Shown: piece after piece, positions 28,879 through 40,671 of the stretch
Layout of the letters: the number at the start of each line of letters is the position of its first letter
Numbering within the stretch: position 1 is the stretch's first letter
Source of the DNA: Pegoplata infirma
Lineage: Eukaryota > Arthropoda > Insecta > Diptera > Anthomyiidae
Reading direction: 5' to 3'
Length of the DNA stretch: 64,000 nt
Assembly (NCBI GenBank): GCA_963921195.1
Contig: OY992537.1
Location: 133,756,694-133,820,693 of the forward strand
The notes under the pieces: generated by a model
What the model was told of the DNA's origin: nothing
The model's database searches: none
Seen by the model: only the letters and a program-made list of their open reading frames with translations
Program-made: the position numbers and the translations under genes

Positions 28879-30672
28879 GGGTGGCTCGTTTTTAGGCTTT
28901 TCTCTCTGATCAAATTCTAATACCCGCCAAAAGTGTCTGTCCCCTAAGGGTAACTCACATGCAAAATATCACTCCGATCGGAGTTTATCTTCTGTCTCCA
29001 CTTTAAGCCTCAAAATTAGGGTTTTCGCAAAAAAGGACTTTTTAAAAAAATTTAAGTTTTTTTATTAAACTAATTAAAAAATTATTTTATAATATTTGAT
29101 CGTAAATACTTAAATATGAAATTTAAAGATTTTACGGTATCATTAACCCGTTCAAACTTGATACCAAAAAAATGTCATGATTTTGGGGGCGTTCTCAAAA
29201 CACCTTTTTTTTAAATTTTAAAATTTTATTAAAAAAAAAATTTTAAATATACCATTTTTTCTTTCTGAATTCATTAAGAACACATTGGAGAAGAAAAATG
29301 TGAAATATGGCGGATATCCGTCGAGCCACTTTTCGGGAATCCCGGGGGGAAGTTAGCGGATTTCAAGGAAATGTTGGTTTTTTCAATAATTTGGATTAAT
29401 AAAATCTTATAAATTTCATTTCTGTTTTCAAGTCTGTCATGAAATCTTACAGATTTAGGACATCTTAAACCCACATTGGCTGGGGGTCAAAAATGACCCC
29501 CGCGGAAAATTTGAAGTTTAGAGCTTACATTTTTTGCTATAAACAAGTATAAAACGGCTTTTATGTTTTTTACCCCAACTATTATTTCGTATTAATACAT
29601 TATCTTTAAAAAAATCGTTAACCCTTCTTGGTAGGGGGTCAAAGAAGACCCATTCAATAAAAAGTATATATTTTTTCATATAAAATTAATTTGTGGCAAT
29701 CTATTATATAACTTTAAATCAGCCCTTAATTCTCACATATTTAAGATATCTTTAACCCACATTGGCCAGGGGTCAAAAATGACTCCGGAAAAAACTTTTA
29801 GGCATAGTGCTTGAATTTTTTGATATCAACAAAATATATATTTTTTATTGAATGGGTCATTTTTGACCCCCTACCAAAAAGGGTTAACGATTTTTGTAGA
29901 GATAATATAATAATACGAAATAATAGTTGGGATAAAAAACACAAAAGCCGTTTTATACTTGTTTATAGCACAATATTTAAGCTCTAAACTTCAAATTTTA
30001 TTCGGGGGTCATTTTTGACCCCCAGCCAATGTGTGTTAAAGACGTCCTAGATCGGTAAGATTTCATGACAGACTTAATGTTATATAATAGAATGCCACGA
30101 CACCAAAAAAACGTTAATTTACACAAAAATTAAAATTATAAGATTTTATTAATCCAAATTATTGATAAAACCAACATTTCCTTGAGATCCGCTAACTTCC
30201 CCCCGCGATTCCTAAAATGTGGCTCGACGAATATCCGCCATTTTTCATATTTTTCTTCTCCAAGGTGTTCTTAATGAATTCAGAAAGAAAAAATGATATA
30301 TTTAAAATTTTTTTTTAATAAAATTTTAAAATTTTGAAAAAGGTGTTTTGAGAACGCCCCCAAAATCATGCCATTTATTTGGTATCAAGTTTGAACGGGT
30401 TAATGATATCGTAAAATCTTTAAATTTCATATTTAAGTATTTACGATCAAATATTATACAAAAAATTTTTTTTAATTATTTTAATAAAAAAACTTATTTT
30501 TTTTTTTTTTAAGTCCTTTTTTGCAAAAACCCCAATTTTGAGGCTCAAAGTGGAGACAGAAGATAAACTCCGATCGGAAAGATATTTTGCATGTGAGTTA
30601 CCATTAGGGGACCGACACTTTTGGCAGGTATTAGAATTTGATCAGAGAGAAAAGCCCAAAAACGAGCCACCG
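28879..30672. mobile_element. Foldback element F2, 1,794 bp, TA-flanked
   Basis: The left end GGGTGGCTCGTTTTTAGGCT and the inverted right end match, and the pairing continues inward for several hundred bases (AACTCCGATCGGAGT-type block, GGGGGCGTTCTCAAAACACC, ACGGGTTAATGATATCG) into a central part with repeated GGGGGTCAAAAATGACCCCC palindromes. TA flanks both ends (28877-28878 and 30673-30674). No transposase is encoded, so it is a non-autonomous element, probably mobilised by a Tc1/mariner-type enzyme. Confidence 0.8.
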
Positions 30673-30805
30673 TAGTGTCCACTATGGTCGAAAAGATGAA
30701 AATAATTATAAAATGCGGCGTATGAAATAAGAAATTTTACGCTAGAGGCCTTTTTAACGGTTTTTAATAAATGCATTATGGATGCAATAGGGACATCTTG
30801 CAAAT

Positions 30806-31650
30806 ATTTATACCCTACACCACACTGTGGTACAGGGTATAATGAGTTTGTGCTGATGTTTGTAACTACCCGAAATATTGGTCCTAGACCCACCTTTAAG
30901 TATACCGATCGACTCAGAATAACTTTTTGAGTCGATTTAGCGATGTCCGTCCGTCCGTCCGTCTGTCCGTCCGTCTGTCTGTCTGTCTGTCCATGTAAAC
31001 GGTGTAAACACGATACAGGTCGCAATTTTTAATCAATTGACTTGAAGTTTGAAACTTAAGTCTCTCTTGGCCCAAGGAAGAAGCCTATTGAAATTGGAAA
31101 AAATCGGTCCATATTTAGACCTAGCCCCCATACAAAGGTCCTCTTTAGTTTTGGCTCAAATGACTCTAATAACCGTATTATAGAAGGTATCGCTTTGAAA
31201 TTTGGAAGGGAAATGATGTTTTGTCTTCACATATCATCATTCCGAATTTCAAAGAAATCGGACCAGTTCTTCTTGTAGCCCCCATACAAACCACCTTCCC
31301 GATTTTCACATAAATGTCTCAAATTTCATGAAAATAGAAAATATTTAATTAAAATTTTGTTTGTGTATGTTAAACGCGTACTTAAATAACCTTATCAAAC
31401 CTGATAATCATCGGACCAGTTTTGGACTCAGGCCCCTTGTGAAAATTTCGCCCGATATTCAGTTAAAGCGGTTTATTGTCAACAAATAGAAGCCTATTTC
31501 ACTCAAATTTGATTTGTGAGTGTTTTCTTCACTTATTAAAGGTTTTATAACATATAAATCTAATCGATCCATGGGACCCATTTTCCGGGAAACCTTGGTG
31601 TAGGGTATTATATGGTCGGTCTTGACCGACTATAATTTTCTTACTTGTTT
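30806..31650 (+). mobile_element. TACCCT/GTCCGTCC dispersed repeat, most complete long copy
   Basis: It starts with a hairpin, TATACCCTACACCACACTGT and GGTACAGGGTATAA. It continues with CCCGAAATATTGGTCCTAGA, a GTCCGTCC/GTCTGTCT tract at 30947-30992, ACACGATACAGGTCGCAAT, GGACCAGTTCTTCTTGTAGC and AAGCGGTTTATTGTCAACAA. It ends with GGTGTAGGGTATTATATGG, a strong hairpin at 31611-31633 (11-bp stem with one G-T) and TTACTTGTTT. Shorter relatives with TACCCTCCAC ends lie at 36848-37460, 37483-39934, 40672-41085, 42598-43325 and 51306-52465. No ORF; the transposon class is not known to me. Confidence 0.65.
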
Positions 31651-32250
31651 TATTTAATTTTGTTACAATTTTTGTACACGAGATTAGTATAAGATTGTTT
31701 TTTTAACATTAGCTTGTATTATTTCAACTAAAACACTGCTTAATAAAATGTAAAGTTTATTTTGGGACAAAAAAATCTATAGAAATGTTAAGAATATTTC
31801 GGGACGGAGGTAGTATTACACTTAAGTTCATTCACATTTTAAAACTGGATTGGGTCTAAACCCTGGACCCACGGGTTCGGACCCCTTTGGTCCAGCCCCT
31901 TGTTAACTCAAGACCCCGGTCCTTTAAGGGTTCCATAGATTTTGACCCAAAATTTGTGTCCGGTTTGCTCTAACTTGCTTAGTTTTTGAGATATGGTAAT
32001 AAGGGGTCTGATAGGGTCTTGAGAATCTTAAAAACTGGATAACTCAAAAACTCTTAATCGGAGGGCTTTCGAATATTTTGCAGAAGTGTTCTACGAGTCA
32101 AGAGCTACAAAAATGCCGTTGAACCTTTTCTCGTGTTGGCAGTATTTACCGAGATATGTGCATATATAAAATCTCGGGAATTTCAAATTTTAGATCTAAA
32201 ATTAGGGTCTTGAGACACCGACAGATATGCAGAACTAGGCTATTCCATAT
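31651..32250 (+). repeat. Dispersed TTGCTTAGTTTT-family repeat, copy 2
   Basis: The part from about 31840 holds several GGACCC/GGGTCC words, then the family core: GCTCTAACTTGCTTAGTTTT, GAGATATGGTAATAAGGGG, GGGTCTTGAGAA, GGATAACTCAAAAACTC, ATATTTTGCAGAAGTGTTCT, TTACCGAGATATGTGCATAT and GGGTCTTGAGACACCGACAG. It matches 36550-36790 well and 930-1260 more distantly. Non-coding. Confidence 0.55.
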
Positions 32251-34420
32251 TTTTCTTTGTAGTCTTTCTTTTAAAAATTTCGTCCGTTTCGCTTATTTAA
32301 AAAATTCCATTTAAAGAAAACTATGAACTACTTATAAGTAAATGAACTAAACTTTTTTCCTCATAGTTAAGAAAATTTCTCAATTTTTAGTTAAATTTTA
32401 CTATATTTTAGGAAAATTCATGATAAATTTTCAAAGACATTTTTTCCTTAATTTTAGTTATGTTTTTTTTTAGTGTAGATAAATAAGTAGTTACCGCCTC
32501 GGATTACTAATAAGGAGTAAAAACCCATTACCAATAAGAAGTAAAATAATTAGTTAATTAAAACATTTAAAATTTAACTTGCTTTTACTAAAAATTAAAA
32601 ATTGAGTAATTTTTATTAAGTTTTTAAGTACTTTTTAAGTTAATTGAATTGTAAAGGTTAAAAAATGAGAGTGCAAGGAGATATTATTACTTGAAAGTAC
32701 TTTTATAGCATATTACTGGAAAGTAATTACTTTTAGGCTTAAAATAATGTTAACGGTAATGTGTACTCATTATAAATAATGTTCTTGGTAATGATTACTT
32801 TTCACAACTCATTACCATGTTTTTGCTGGGCTGCTTTGCATCATAAATATTTATAAATATTTATGCGATGAACAAGAATATTTAAAAAAATTTTAAAGTC
32901 TGTCGTACAGTTTTCGAAATATTGTTAAAATAAGCTAAAAAATGGCTGTTCTTTCCTACGATCAAGAATTAAAAAAACTCTAAATTTAAAACAATGGTAA
33001 AGTGGGTTTTTTTTTGTCTAATATTACCTATTCTACGCCGATTTTAGTTCTCTTTTGTTGTATTTTAGCTAATATAATTTACATCGATCAGTCGTCAACT
33101 ATTTTTGAAAAACGTGTGGATTTTCATTTCATATTTCTTAAAAGGTCAGAAAATTTTAATTTTATTAGAATTTGGAATCGAAATACTTATTTAGCATATT
33201 ATACAAACACTCACTCCGCTATTAATGGCCATGTTCATATGTTGTGGGACAGGTTTGGAAAAGTGACCTTTTCATTACTACAGGAACTTATTTTTTTGTT
33301 GTTCACCTGTACATGTTTTCCTATTCCTGGGGTGATTTGTGTTTATTAAAATTTCTGTGCTCATGTCGATGTTTGTGTAAAAAAAAACTTTGTTTTGTAT
33401 GGTAAAGGAAAAACCAAATAATTCTCTGAGTATTTTTTTTTTACACATACAGGATTTGATAATTAGTTAAACTTTTTTTTAGAATATTGTAAGTAAAAAT
33501 GGACCACTGCTAAATAAAAACACTGTTAGGGAGAGAAGAAGTTTTGAAAAAGTTAAGTTAATAATTCAAAACCAAAACCAACACCATTTCAACAAAAAAC
33601 AGTTAAGAAAATTACATTCGGCCATGACCCGCACTTTCCGGAAAATAGGTCTAAAGTCCAAACATGGTCCGATTGGAGCCAAGTTTAGTCAGATCATTAA
33701 TAAGTGTAAATAATTAATAAGTGCAAATTGGAGTACAATGGGTTTTTCTTTGTTCCCAACAGACAAATTAAAGTGAATTTAAATCAGAATTTTCAGTTGG
33801 GGACTAACTAACATGGGATGTGTTTCACTAACTCCCAACCGATTGTCCTAAGCTTTGCATAGCTAAAAAAATTTGGTAACTCTAATTTTACCCCCCTGGT
33901 TCCCATATTAAAGTTTCAGCAAGTCTTATTATAATCACAATTTGATAAGCTTACCAAAAAATACGAATAAAGGAAAGTGGATGAAAGTAAAGGAAATAAA
34001 AGGATTTTTTTGCCTGGTAAGTATATCAGACATTGTAGCAAAGACGACTTAAGGGAAATGTCATGGGAATGTCAGCACCCACTGACAACTGATTATTATG
34101 ATTGAGGACATTTTGAACATTTATATGAAACTGTCCTCACCTCGGTAGAGATATGTTGGGGTTGTAAGGTGTGACTATGACATTTCAGAGAGCCGTCAAC
34201 TAGGCTGGCAAATGGATGTTGCCAACTGGGTAGTTTATGATTTGTAATTAGTTCAATAAATTACATGTAAGAAAATTGTAGTCGGTCAAAAGAGATTATG
34301 CAATACCCTACACCATCTGTTGCCAGAAACTAAACTATCTGTCACCTTTGTGAGAAAATGTCAAAAGCCTTGATGCATCACTTGTGAGATGTCACTGTTT
34401 TTGTGCTTGGGATTTGAAAA
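32251..34420. other. AT-rich intergenic stretch, mostly unrecognised
   Basis: A 115-residue open frame at 33002-33349 has no recognisable motif and sits in AT-rich DNA, so no gene is called. At 33615-33720 a scrap of the TACCCT/GTCCGTCC family appears (AATAGGTCTAAAGTCCAAAC, ATGGTCCGATTGGAGCC). 32500-32830 is rich in AGTAATTACTTTT-type words. Nothing else is supported. Confidence 0.35.
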
Positions 34421-34700
34421 ATGTTCAAAAAAATTTTCGGAACTTAATTTTTAATGATCTTTTTTATTCAAAGCGGAACTTAGAAAATTTAAATATTTTT
34501 CTAAAATCATTTTAATAAAAATTTGTTCTCCAATTCGCAAAAAAAATATTTAAAAAACTTTTTTTGTCAAAACGCAAAAAAAAACCCAAAAAAATAATTT
34601 TATGTCCGAGACTTAAGTAGAAAATTTTCTTAAAAATTTTCACAATATCTTACCATTTTTTTCCTACCTAAATAATGTTTAATATAACTTTTTAAGCATA
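34421..34700 (+). repeat. CGCAAAAA/CCGGGACTTAG dispersed repeat, second copy
   Basis: It shares GCGGAACTTAGAAAATTT, TTTTAATAAAAATTTGTTCT, CAAAACGCAAAAA and GTCCGAGACTTA with 15840-16110. It is AT-rich and non-coding. Confidence 0.4.
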
Positions 34701-34933
34701 TTATGATATTTATTTTATGACTGTCGTAATCATTAAGATGTTGTGCTAGTACAGTATGTTTTGTTTTCCCACGATTTTCCAAAGCTGGCAAATTCATTTA
34801 GAATTGACACAAATTCAGACCCAAATTCATTTTTTTGTAAAAGGGTTGTTTTGCCCACATTTGTTGTCCCGTTTCAACGTTTTGTCATTACACAATTTAC
34901 AGATGTAATTGAAAAAAAAATCAATTGTCTCTC

Positions 34934-35074
34934 GATTCGAATTCGAGTTCTCAATTGTAATTCGAAAATTCCATTTGTAATTCCAAGATCTACATATAAT
35001 TTTCGAATTAAAAATGGAATCTTCGAATTACAAATAGAATTTTCGAATTACAATTGAGAACTCGAATTCGAATT
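34934..35074. repeat. 141-bp near-perfect palindrome
   Basis: CGAATTCGAGTTCTCAATTG is followed by repeats of AATTCGAAAATTCCATTTGT and ends with the inverse CAATTGAGAACTCGAATTCG. The two arms meet near 35000. It is probably a small snap-back MITE lying inside the left flank of the element at 35102-35979. Confidence 0.65.
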
Positions 35075-35101
35075 TTGCCTACAGCCTATTTGAGAATGAT
35101 C

Positions 35102-35979
35102 GGCTGTAGGCAAAATCGCCCAAAGAAAAATGGCCCAAAAAAGAAAACGAAAATTCGCCCAAAAATTTTTCATACAAATTTGGGTCATATTTCTTATGAA
35201 AAGTTACCCAACATTTTTGGGCAAATTTTCATAGTTTTTGGGTAAAATTTTGAAATTAAAAATTGGGTGATTTTTCATTACGAAAAATTACCCAAAAATT
35301 ATATATGAAAAATTGCCCAATTTTATTTTGGTTTTATTTTTTCTCAAAATCTCAAAATGTCAAAACTGAAATATGTATGTGTGTCACAATAAATCAGTAT
35401 ATTATTATTTTTAGAAACAGTAAACGCATATCGTGTTTTTTTTTAAATTATATATTTAACTAACTAAAAATAAGCTGAAGCAAAACCGTTCCGTTGTTGC
35501 TAGCATACAAAGGCTCTGGTGGGAATCGAACCCAAAACCCCTGCTCTTGCAGATTACCACGCTATATATTAATCAATCGCAGAGCAGTAGAAAATAAAAA
35601 GTAATGAATTTAAAAACAGCATGCAACTCCGATGAAAGCTCCGCAGGCGAAAATTTTTTTCTTAAAGTTCTTCTGCGTAGCCGGCCTTCGGCCGGGCTTA
35701 GGGATTACAAACTCCATGCCTTAGACCCACTCTCTCCGCAAAAGAAATCTTTACTGTGTAGTATGTATTTTGGAAAAAATGGGTTAGAAAAAATCTTTTT
35801 TTATTTCATTTTGGGTCATTTTTCATTTCTTTTTTGGACTTTTTTTCGTTTATTTTGGGCGAAGTTTCGTATTTTTCTTTTTGGGTCATTTTTCATATTT
35901 TTTGGGCGATTTTGCATTTGGGCGATTTTTCATAAAATTTTTTGGGCGGTTTTTCTTTGGGCGATTTTGCCTACAGCCT
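35102..35979. mobile_element. Inverted-end element GGCTGTAGGCAAAATCGCCC
   Basis: The left end GGCTGTAGGCAAAATCGCCC-AAAGAAAAA is mirrored at 35946-35979. Internal words AAAAATTGCCCAA/TTGGGCGATTTT recur on both halves, so it is largely palindromic apart from an insertion at about 35480-35760. Outside the ends, TATTTGAGA (left) and TCTCAAATA (right), and ATTTACAGATGT (left, near 34895) and ACATCTGTAAAT (right, near 35988), are also inverted partners. This means a larger inverted structure has been interrupted by the palindrome at 34934-35074. Non-coding. Confidence 0.6.
35500..35590 (-). repeat. tRNA-like SINE head, minus strand
   Basis: On the minus strand ATATAGCGTGGTAATCTGC (A-box like) precedes a perfect B box, GGTTCGATTCC, followed by CACCAGAGCC. 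It matches the copy at 1299-1380. It lacks a closed acceptor stem, so it is called a SINE-type relic and not a tRNA gene. Confidence 0.5.
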
Positions 35980-36514
35980 CTCAAATAACATCTGTAAATG
36001 GTGGTGCATTATATCCGTTTCAAGGTATTCCATTTTACGGCATATGTTTCAGAAACCAATAAAACCGTATAGTGAAGAGTTAAGAGTAAAACAATAATAT
36101 TTAATTGGGTAGTTGCTAAAGTTGTTTTTGTTTTGCAATTTTTTTTAGTGGTGATTTTGATAAATAATAATAAAAGAAAAAATTTACATTCACATGCTCA
36201 TGGTTTTTATGTTATATAATAAGTATTCACGTATGTGTGCTGTTATCAAAGACATAAAACGTTTCCACAGCAATAAATGGTGAAATTATAACGTGCAATT
36301 CGTTCGCGAGCACTTACACTTACTCACTCACTACTTCATATAAACACAAATTAAATTTACAATTTGTTTAAATGTAATAAAATTTCAACAAATCTGAGCG
36401 GTATGTTATTTTATGTGATCAAATGATATAGCATGAAATACACGTACACATCCACACATTCGTGCGTACACTCACACACCATCACCTTTATGTTGCGAAA
36501 CTTAAATATATGTG
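35980..36514. other. Non-coding spacer
   Basis: AT-rich sequence with short CA-rich words (ACACATCCACACATTCG near 36445). No feature could be supported. Confidence 0.35.
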
Positions 36515-36790
36515 TATGGGGCATTCTATGCAAAATCGCACAATTTCGGACACAATCATAGGGTCGGGAGAAACTCATAAGCTGGATAACTTAAAAACTA
36601 TTACTCATAGGGCTTTTGAGTATTTTGCGGAAGTGTTCAACGGTTCCAGAGGTACAAAAATGCTGTTGGGCTTTTTGTTGTGTTGGCACTATTTACCGAG
36701 ATATTTGCATATATAAAAACTTGAAAATATCAAATTTTTGATCCGATATTAGGGTCTTGAGACCCCGACAGATATGCAGAGCTAGGAAAT
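36515..36790 (+). repeat. Dispersed TTGCTTAGTTTT-family repeat, copy 3, with a GGGGCATTC end
   Basis: It begins TGGGGCATTCTATGCAAAAT, very like the ends of foldback element F3, and then passes into the sequence shared with 31990-32250: GCTGGATAACTTAAAAACT, TATTTTGCGGAAGTGTTC, TTACCGAGATATTTGCATAT, GGGTCTTGAGACCCCGACAG. This suggests the TTGCTTAGTTTT repeat is the interior of an element using F3-type ends. Confidence 0.5.
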
Positions 36791-36847
36791 TACTTTAAAA
36801 AAAAAAAATTTCGCGAAAAAAAAAATTGGTAAAAAAAAATCCGCGTT

Positions 36848-37460
36848 TTTATACCCTCCACTCAGTGATAGAGGGTATATATAAGTTTGTCATTCCGTTT
36901 GTAACTCATCGAAATATCGATCTAGGACCCCATAAAGTATATATATTCATGATGCCCGATCGATTTTAAGACATTCTAGCGATGTCCGTCTGTCCGTCTG
37001 TCTGTGGAAAATGCTGTCGCGGACAAAATATTGCACAGAGATGACTGAAACTAAACATATTTATTGGAAGTTCTCCCGAGAAGTTTGGTATTGCATTTGA
37101 GCGATATCGGTTCAGCGGTTCAAAAGTTATGAACGAAAATGTAAGAACACCTCAAAAAATTCAGTACATTCAACATAACCTAAAAATACAAAATGCTTTA
37201 ATTCGGCTTCTGGTTGACGTATGTGAACATAATTGAACACAAAATGGTATATAAACAAGTATGAACATATTTTTTGACAAAAAAAAAAAAAAAAAATCGC
37301 GGATTTTTTTTTACCAAAATTTTTTTTCGCGGAAATTTTTTTAAAAAATTTTTTTTTTTTCAAAAGTAATTTCCTTTTAAATAAAGTTTTTGCAATAATC
37401 TTTTTGAAATTGTGGAGGGTATCAATACATTCGGCAAGGCCGAATTTACCTTTTTTACTT
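36848..37460 (+). mobile_element. TACCCT/GTCCGTCC family, copy A
   Basis: It starts with TATACCCTCCACTCAGTGAT-AGAGGGTATATATAAG, carries GTCCGTCTGTCCGTCTGTCT near 36985, and ends GTGGAGGGTATCAATAC, hairpin ATTCGGC-AAG-GCCGAAT (37429-37445) and TTTACTTG. Its internal part (37127-37260) is repeated inverted in the neighbouring copy at 37483-37640, so copies A and B are head-to-head. Confidence 0.65.
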
Positions 37461-37482
37461 GTTTTTTCTTTTTTTGTCAAAA

Positions 37483-40400
37483 AATATGTTTGTACTTATT
37501 TAAATACCATTTGGTGTTCAGATATGTTCACATAAGTCAACCAGCAGCCGAATTAAAGCATTTTGTATTTTTAGGTTATGTTGAATGCACTAAAATTTTT
37601 AGGTGTCCTTACATTTTCGTTAATAACATTTGAACCGCTGAACCGATATCGCTCAAATGCAATACCAAACTTCTCGGGAGAACTTCCAATAAATATGTTA
37701 AGTTTCAGTCATCTACGTGTATTATTTTGGCCGTGATCACCATTTCCACAGACAGACGGACATCGCTAGAATGTCTTAAAATCGATCGGGGATCACGAAT
37801 ATATATGGGGCATTCCAGGCCAAATCACTCACTTTTAGACCCGACCCCTTTCGATTTATTTTATTTTTGGATATGTTTTAGTTCTTATTAAATGTAACTT
37901 GGACACCAATTTTCAGCCTTTTATTGCAAGATGGTGTTGAGTAATCAACTTTTCAAAATGGCGATTTTTTCAAAAAAATGGAAAAATTAAAGTTTTCAAT
38001 TAATTTTGACCAGTTAAAAGTATAGATATCTTAAAAAAAGTTGGAATACGTTTTGTTGGTATTTAAATGAAGTTTTAGAAAAAAATATTAAAAAAATTAT
38101 TCGAAGTAATTATCACTTATTTTTTAACGTTTAAAAATTAAAATCGACTTTTTGAAAAAGTCCGAAACCTTCGATTTTTTTTTTACAAACGTCTAAAAGT
38201 TCTACTCTTAATTACGCAACTTTTAAGCCATAATTCGAGATGTGATCGCAATTTGTTCTATTTCTTTTAAAATTTTGAAAATTGCACCTTTTATTTTTTG
38301 ACTCTGATTTATTTTATATGGTGCTCCAAAAAAACTAAATTGGTAGATACTGACCCTAACTTACCCTAGATATATTCATTTCGAGGAAAAAATACGCCTC
38401 ACAAAAATTAAGAACGATCGGACATGGATAAGGTGTTCCGCATAGGCCTTGAAGTTTAGAAAACGGATTACAAGGAAAAATATGAATTTTTTTCTGTTTT
38501 CTCAATTTTTTTGGTATTTTAAGTTAAGTTTTATTTCAAGTGGTTACAGAATCATAATACGGAGTAAAATGCCTCTCTAATAAGGTACCAAAGACCGAAA
38601 TCGGTTGAAAATCAGCCAAGTTATTACAACTTCCCCAGGCATCTAACGTATGGCAGAACACTTGATTAAGGAATATAATACGATCTTGGAAATTCATTAA
38701 AATTTTCTACTGTAATAACATTTTTTTATTCTTCAAGTTCAAATGTAATTAGATGACAAGTATTTTTCATATTGTGTTTTGCTAACATTTTTTAAATTAG
38801 TGCTAAAAATGCCTGCATTTTCAACACCATTTTGAAATCTCTATTTTAAAAAAAATTTTGTTTTTTTTGTTTTAAAATTTGGAAAAGCCAAAAAAATATT
38901 ACACTGAAACATGAATAATGAAAAAATGTTATTACAGTAGAAAATTTCAATAAATTTAAAAAATGTGACTCGTATATTTTAATCAAGTTGTATGGCACAC
39001 GCTAGATGCCTGGGGAAGTTGTAATAACTTGGCTGATTTTCAACCGATTTTAGGTTTTAGTACCTTATTAGAAAGGCATTTTACTCCACATCATAATTCT
39101 GTAATCACTTGAATTAAAACTTAACTTAAAATACCAAAAAAATTGCGAAAACAGAAAAAAATTCATATTTTTCCTTGTAATCCGTTTCTTAAACTTCAAG
39201 GACCATGCTAAACGCCTTACACATGTCCGGTCGTCCTAAAATTTTGTGAAACGTATATTTACCTCCAAATGAATATATTTAGGGTAAGTTAGGGTCAGTA
39301 TCTACCAATTTTTTTTTTTTTTAGCTCCATATAAAATAAATCAGAGCCAAAATATAAAAGGGCAATTTTAAAAATTAAAAAAAATAGAAAGAATTGCGAT
39401 CACATCTCGAATTGTGTCTTAAAAGTTGCGTAATTTAGAGTAGAATTTTTAATTTTTTTTTCAAAAAAATCGAAGGTTTCGGAGTTTTTTAAAGAGTCGA
39501 TTTTAGTTTTTAAACGTCAACAAATAAGTGATAATTACTTCGAATAATTTTTTCATATTTTTTTTCTTAAACTACATTTAAATACCAACAAAACGTTGTC
39601 CAACTTTTTTTAAAATATCTATATTTTTTAATGGTCAAAATTAATTAAAAATTTAATTTTTTTAATTTTTTTTGAGAAAATCGCCATTTTGAAAAATTGA
39701 TTACCCAACACCATCTTGGAGTAAAAGGCTGAAAATTGGTGCCCAAGTTGCATTTAGTAAGTACTAAAACATATCCAAAAATAAAATAAATCGAAAGGGG
39801 TCGGGTCTAAAAGTGAGTGATTTGGCTTGGAATGCCCCATATACTTTATGGGGTCCCAGACCGATATTTTGATGAGTTACAAACGGAATGACAAACTTAT
39901 ATATACCCTCCATCACTAGAGTGGAGGGTATAAAAATGCCTGCGAATTTTGTACTCTTGCCCAAAACATTAAATCATGATAAAGTTTTGCGGAAAATTTG
40001 GGTGTACTTGCCAAAGCAAAGTTTTTTTAGAAAAAATAATGTTATTTTACTTTGCTATTCCATGCAAAACGAATTGAAATATCAGTCGAGGACCCCTGAA
40101 ACCAAAAGAGCTGTACATTTCGTAGATGAGTGCAAAAAAGTGTTTTTACATTTTGGAGAGTATAAAAGATTCTGCACCAAAGAATATAACACTCTCACTT
40201 GTTTTATGTACATTTGATAAACAAATGGAAAATTTTTATGCGAAAAGCTTAGACTTGGTGAAAAAGTAGTTTTAGTAAAAAAAAATGATTTTGAACCCAA
40301 AATTTTTGGTGAAAAAAAATTTTGATAAAAAAAGTTTTTGATGAAAAGAAAAATTTTTGATGTTAAAAAAAATATGAAAAAAAAAAATTTTGGTGAGAAA

Positions 40401-40671
40401 AAATTGATAAAAAAATTTGATGAAAAAAAAATTAATGAAAAAAAATTTTGATGAAAAAAAATTTGATGAAAAAAAAATTAAGGAAAAAAAAATTGATGAA
40501 AAAAAAAAAATTTATTAAAAAAAAAATTTATGAAAAAAAAAATTGATGAAAAAAAAAATTATGAAAAAAAAAAAAATTTTGATGAAAAAAAATTTGATGA
40601 AAAAAAAATTTGATGAAACAAAAAATTGGTGAAAAAAAAATTAAAAAAGAAAATTATGAAAAAAAGTTTGG
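37483..40671 (-). repeat. Local duplication, unit 1: TACCCT-family copy B carrying foldback F3
   Basis: Apart from the 2,034-bp F3 insertion, this unit matches 40672-41830 almost base for base. Small differences include GATCACG/GATCATG, GTAGATGAG/GTAGGTGAG and TTCTGCACC/TTCGGCACC. It contains the TACCCT-family copy in minus orientation (boundary hairpin at about 39904-39934), a unique ~330-bp part (39935-40270) and a low-complexity GATGAAAAAAAATTT tract (40270-40670). Confidence 0.75.
37806..39839. mobile_element. Foldback element F3, 2,034 bp, with TA duplication and empty site
   Basis: The ends TGGGGCATTCCAGGCCAAAT and its inverse, and arms of about 1 kb (ACCCGACCCCTTTCGATTTA, CACCAATTTTCAGCCTTTTA, AAAGTTGGAATACGTTTTGT, TGGTACCAAAGACCGAAATC-type blocks), pair to a centre near 38820. 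TA lies at 37804-37805 and 39840-39841. The paralogous site at 40981-41000 reads GAATATATATACTTTATGG without the insert and with a single TA, confirming the ends. No coding capacity. A truncated relative ends at 42437. Confidence 0.88.

Noticed and set aside
33002..33349. 115-residue open frame as a small membrane protein
   Set aside because: Hydrophobic character comes from T-rich DNA; there is no recognisable motif, start context or conserved neighbour.
35500..35590. Functional tRNA gene on the minus strand
   Set aside because: Box B is perfect, but no acceptor or anticodon stem can be closed.
37127..37633. Paired frames sharing a HISQPAAELKHFVFLGYVECT peptide as a gene family
   Set aside because: They are inverted and duplicated copies of a non-coding dispersed repeat; the same peptide appears wherever the repeat is duplicated.
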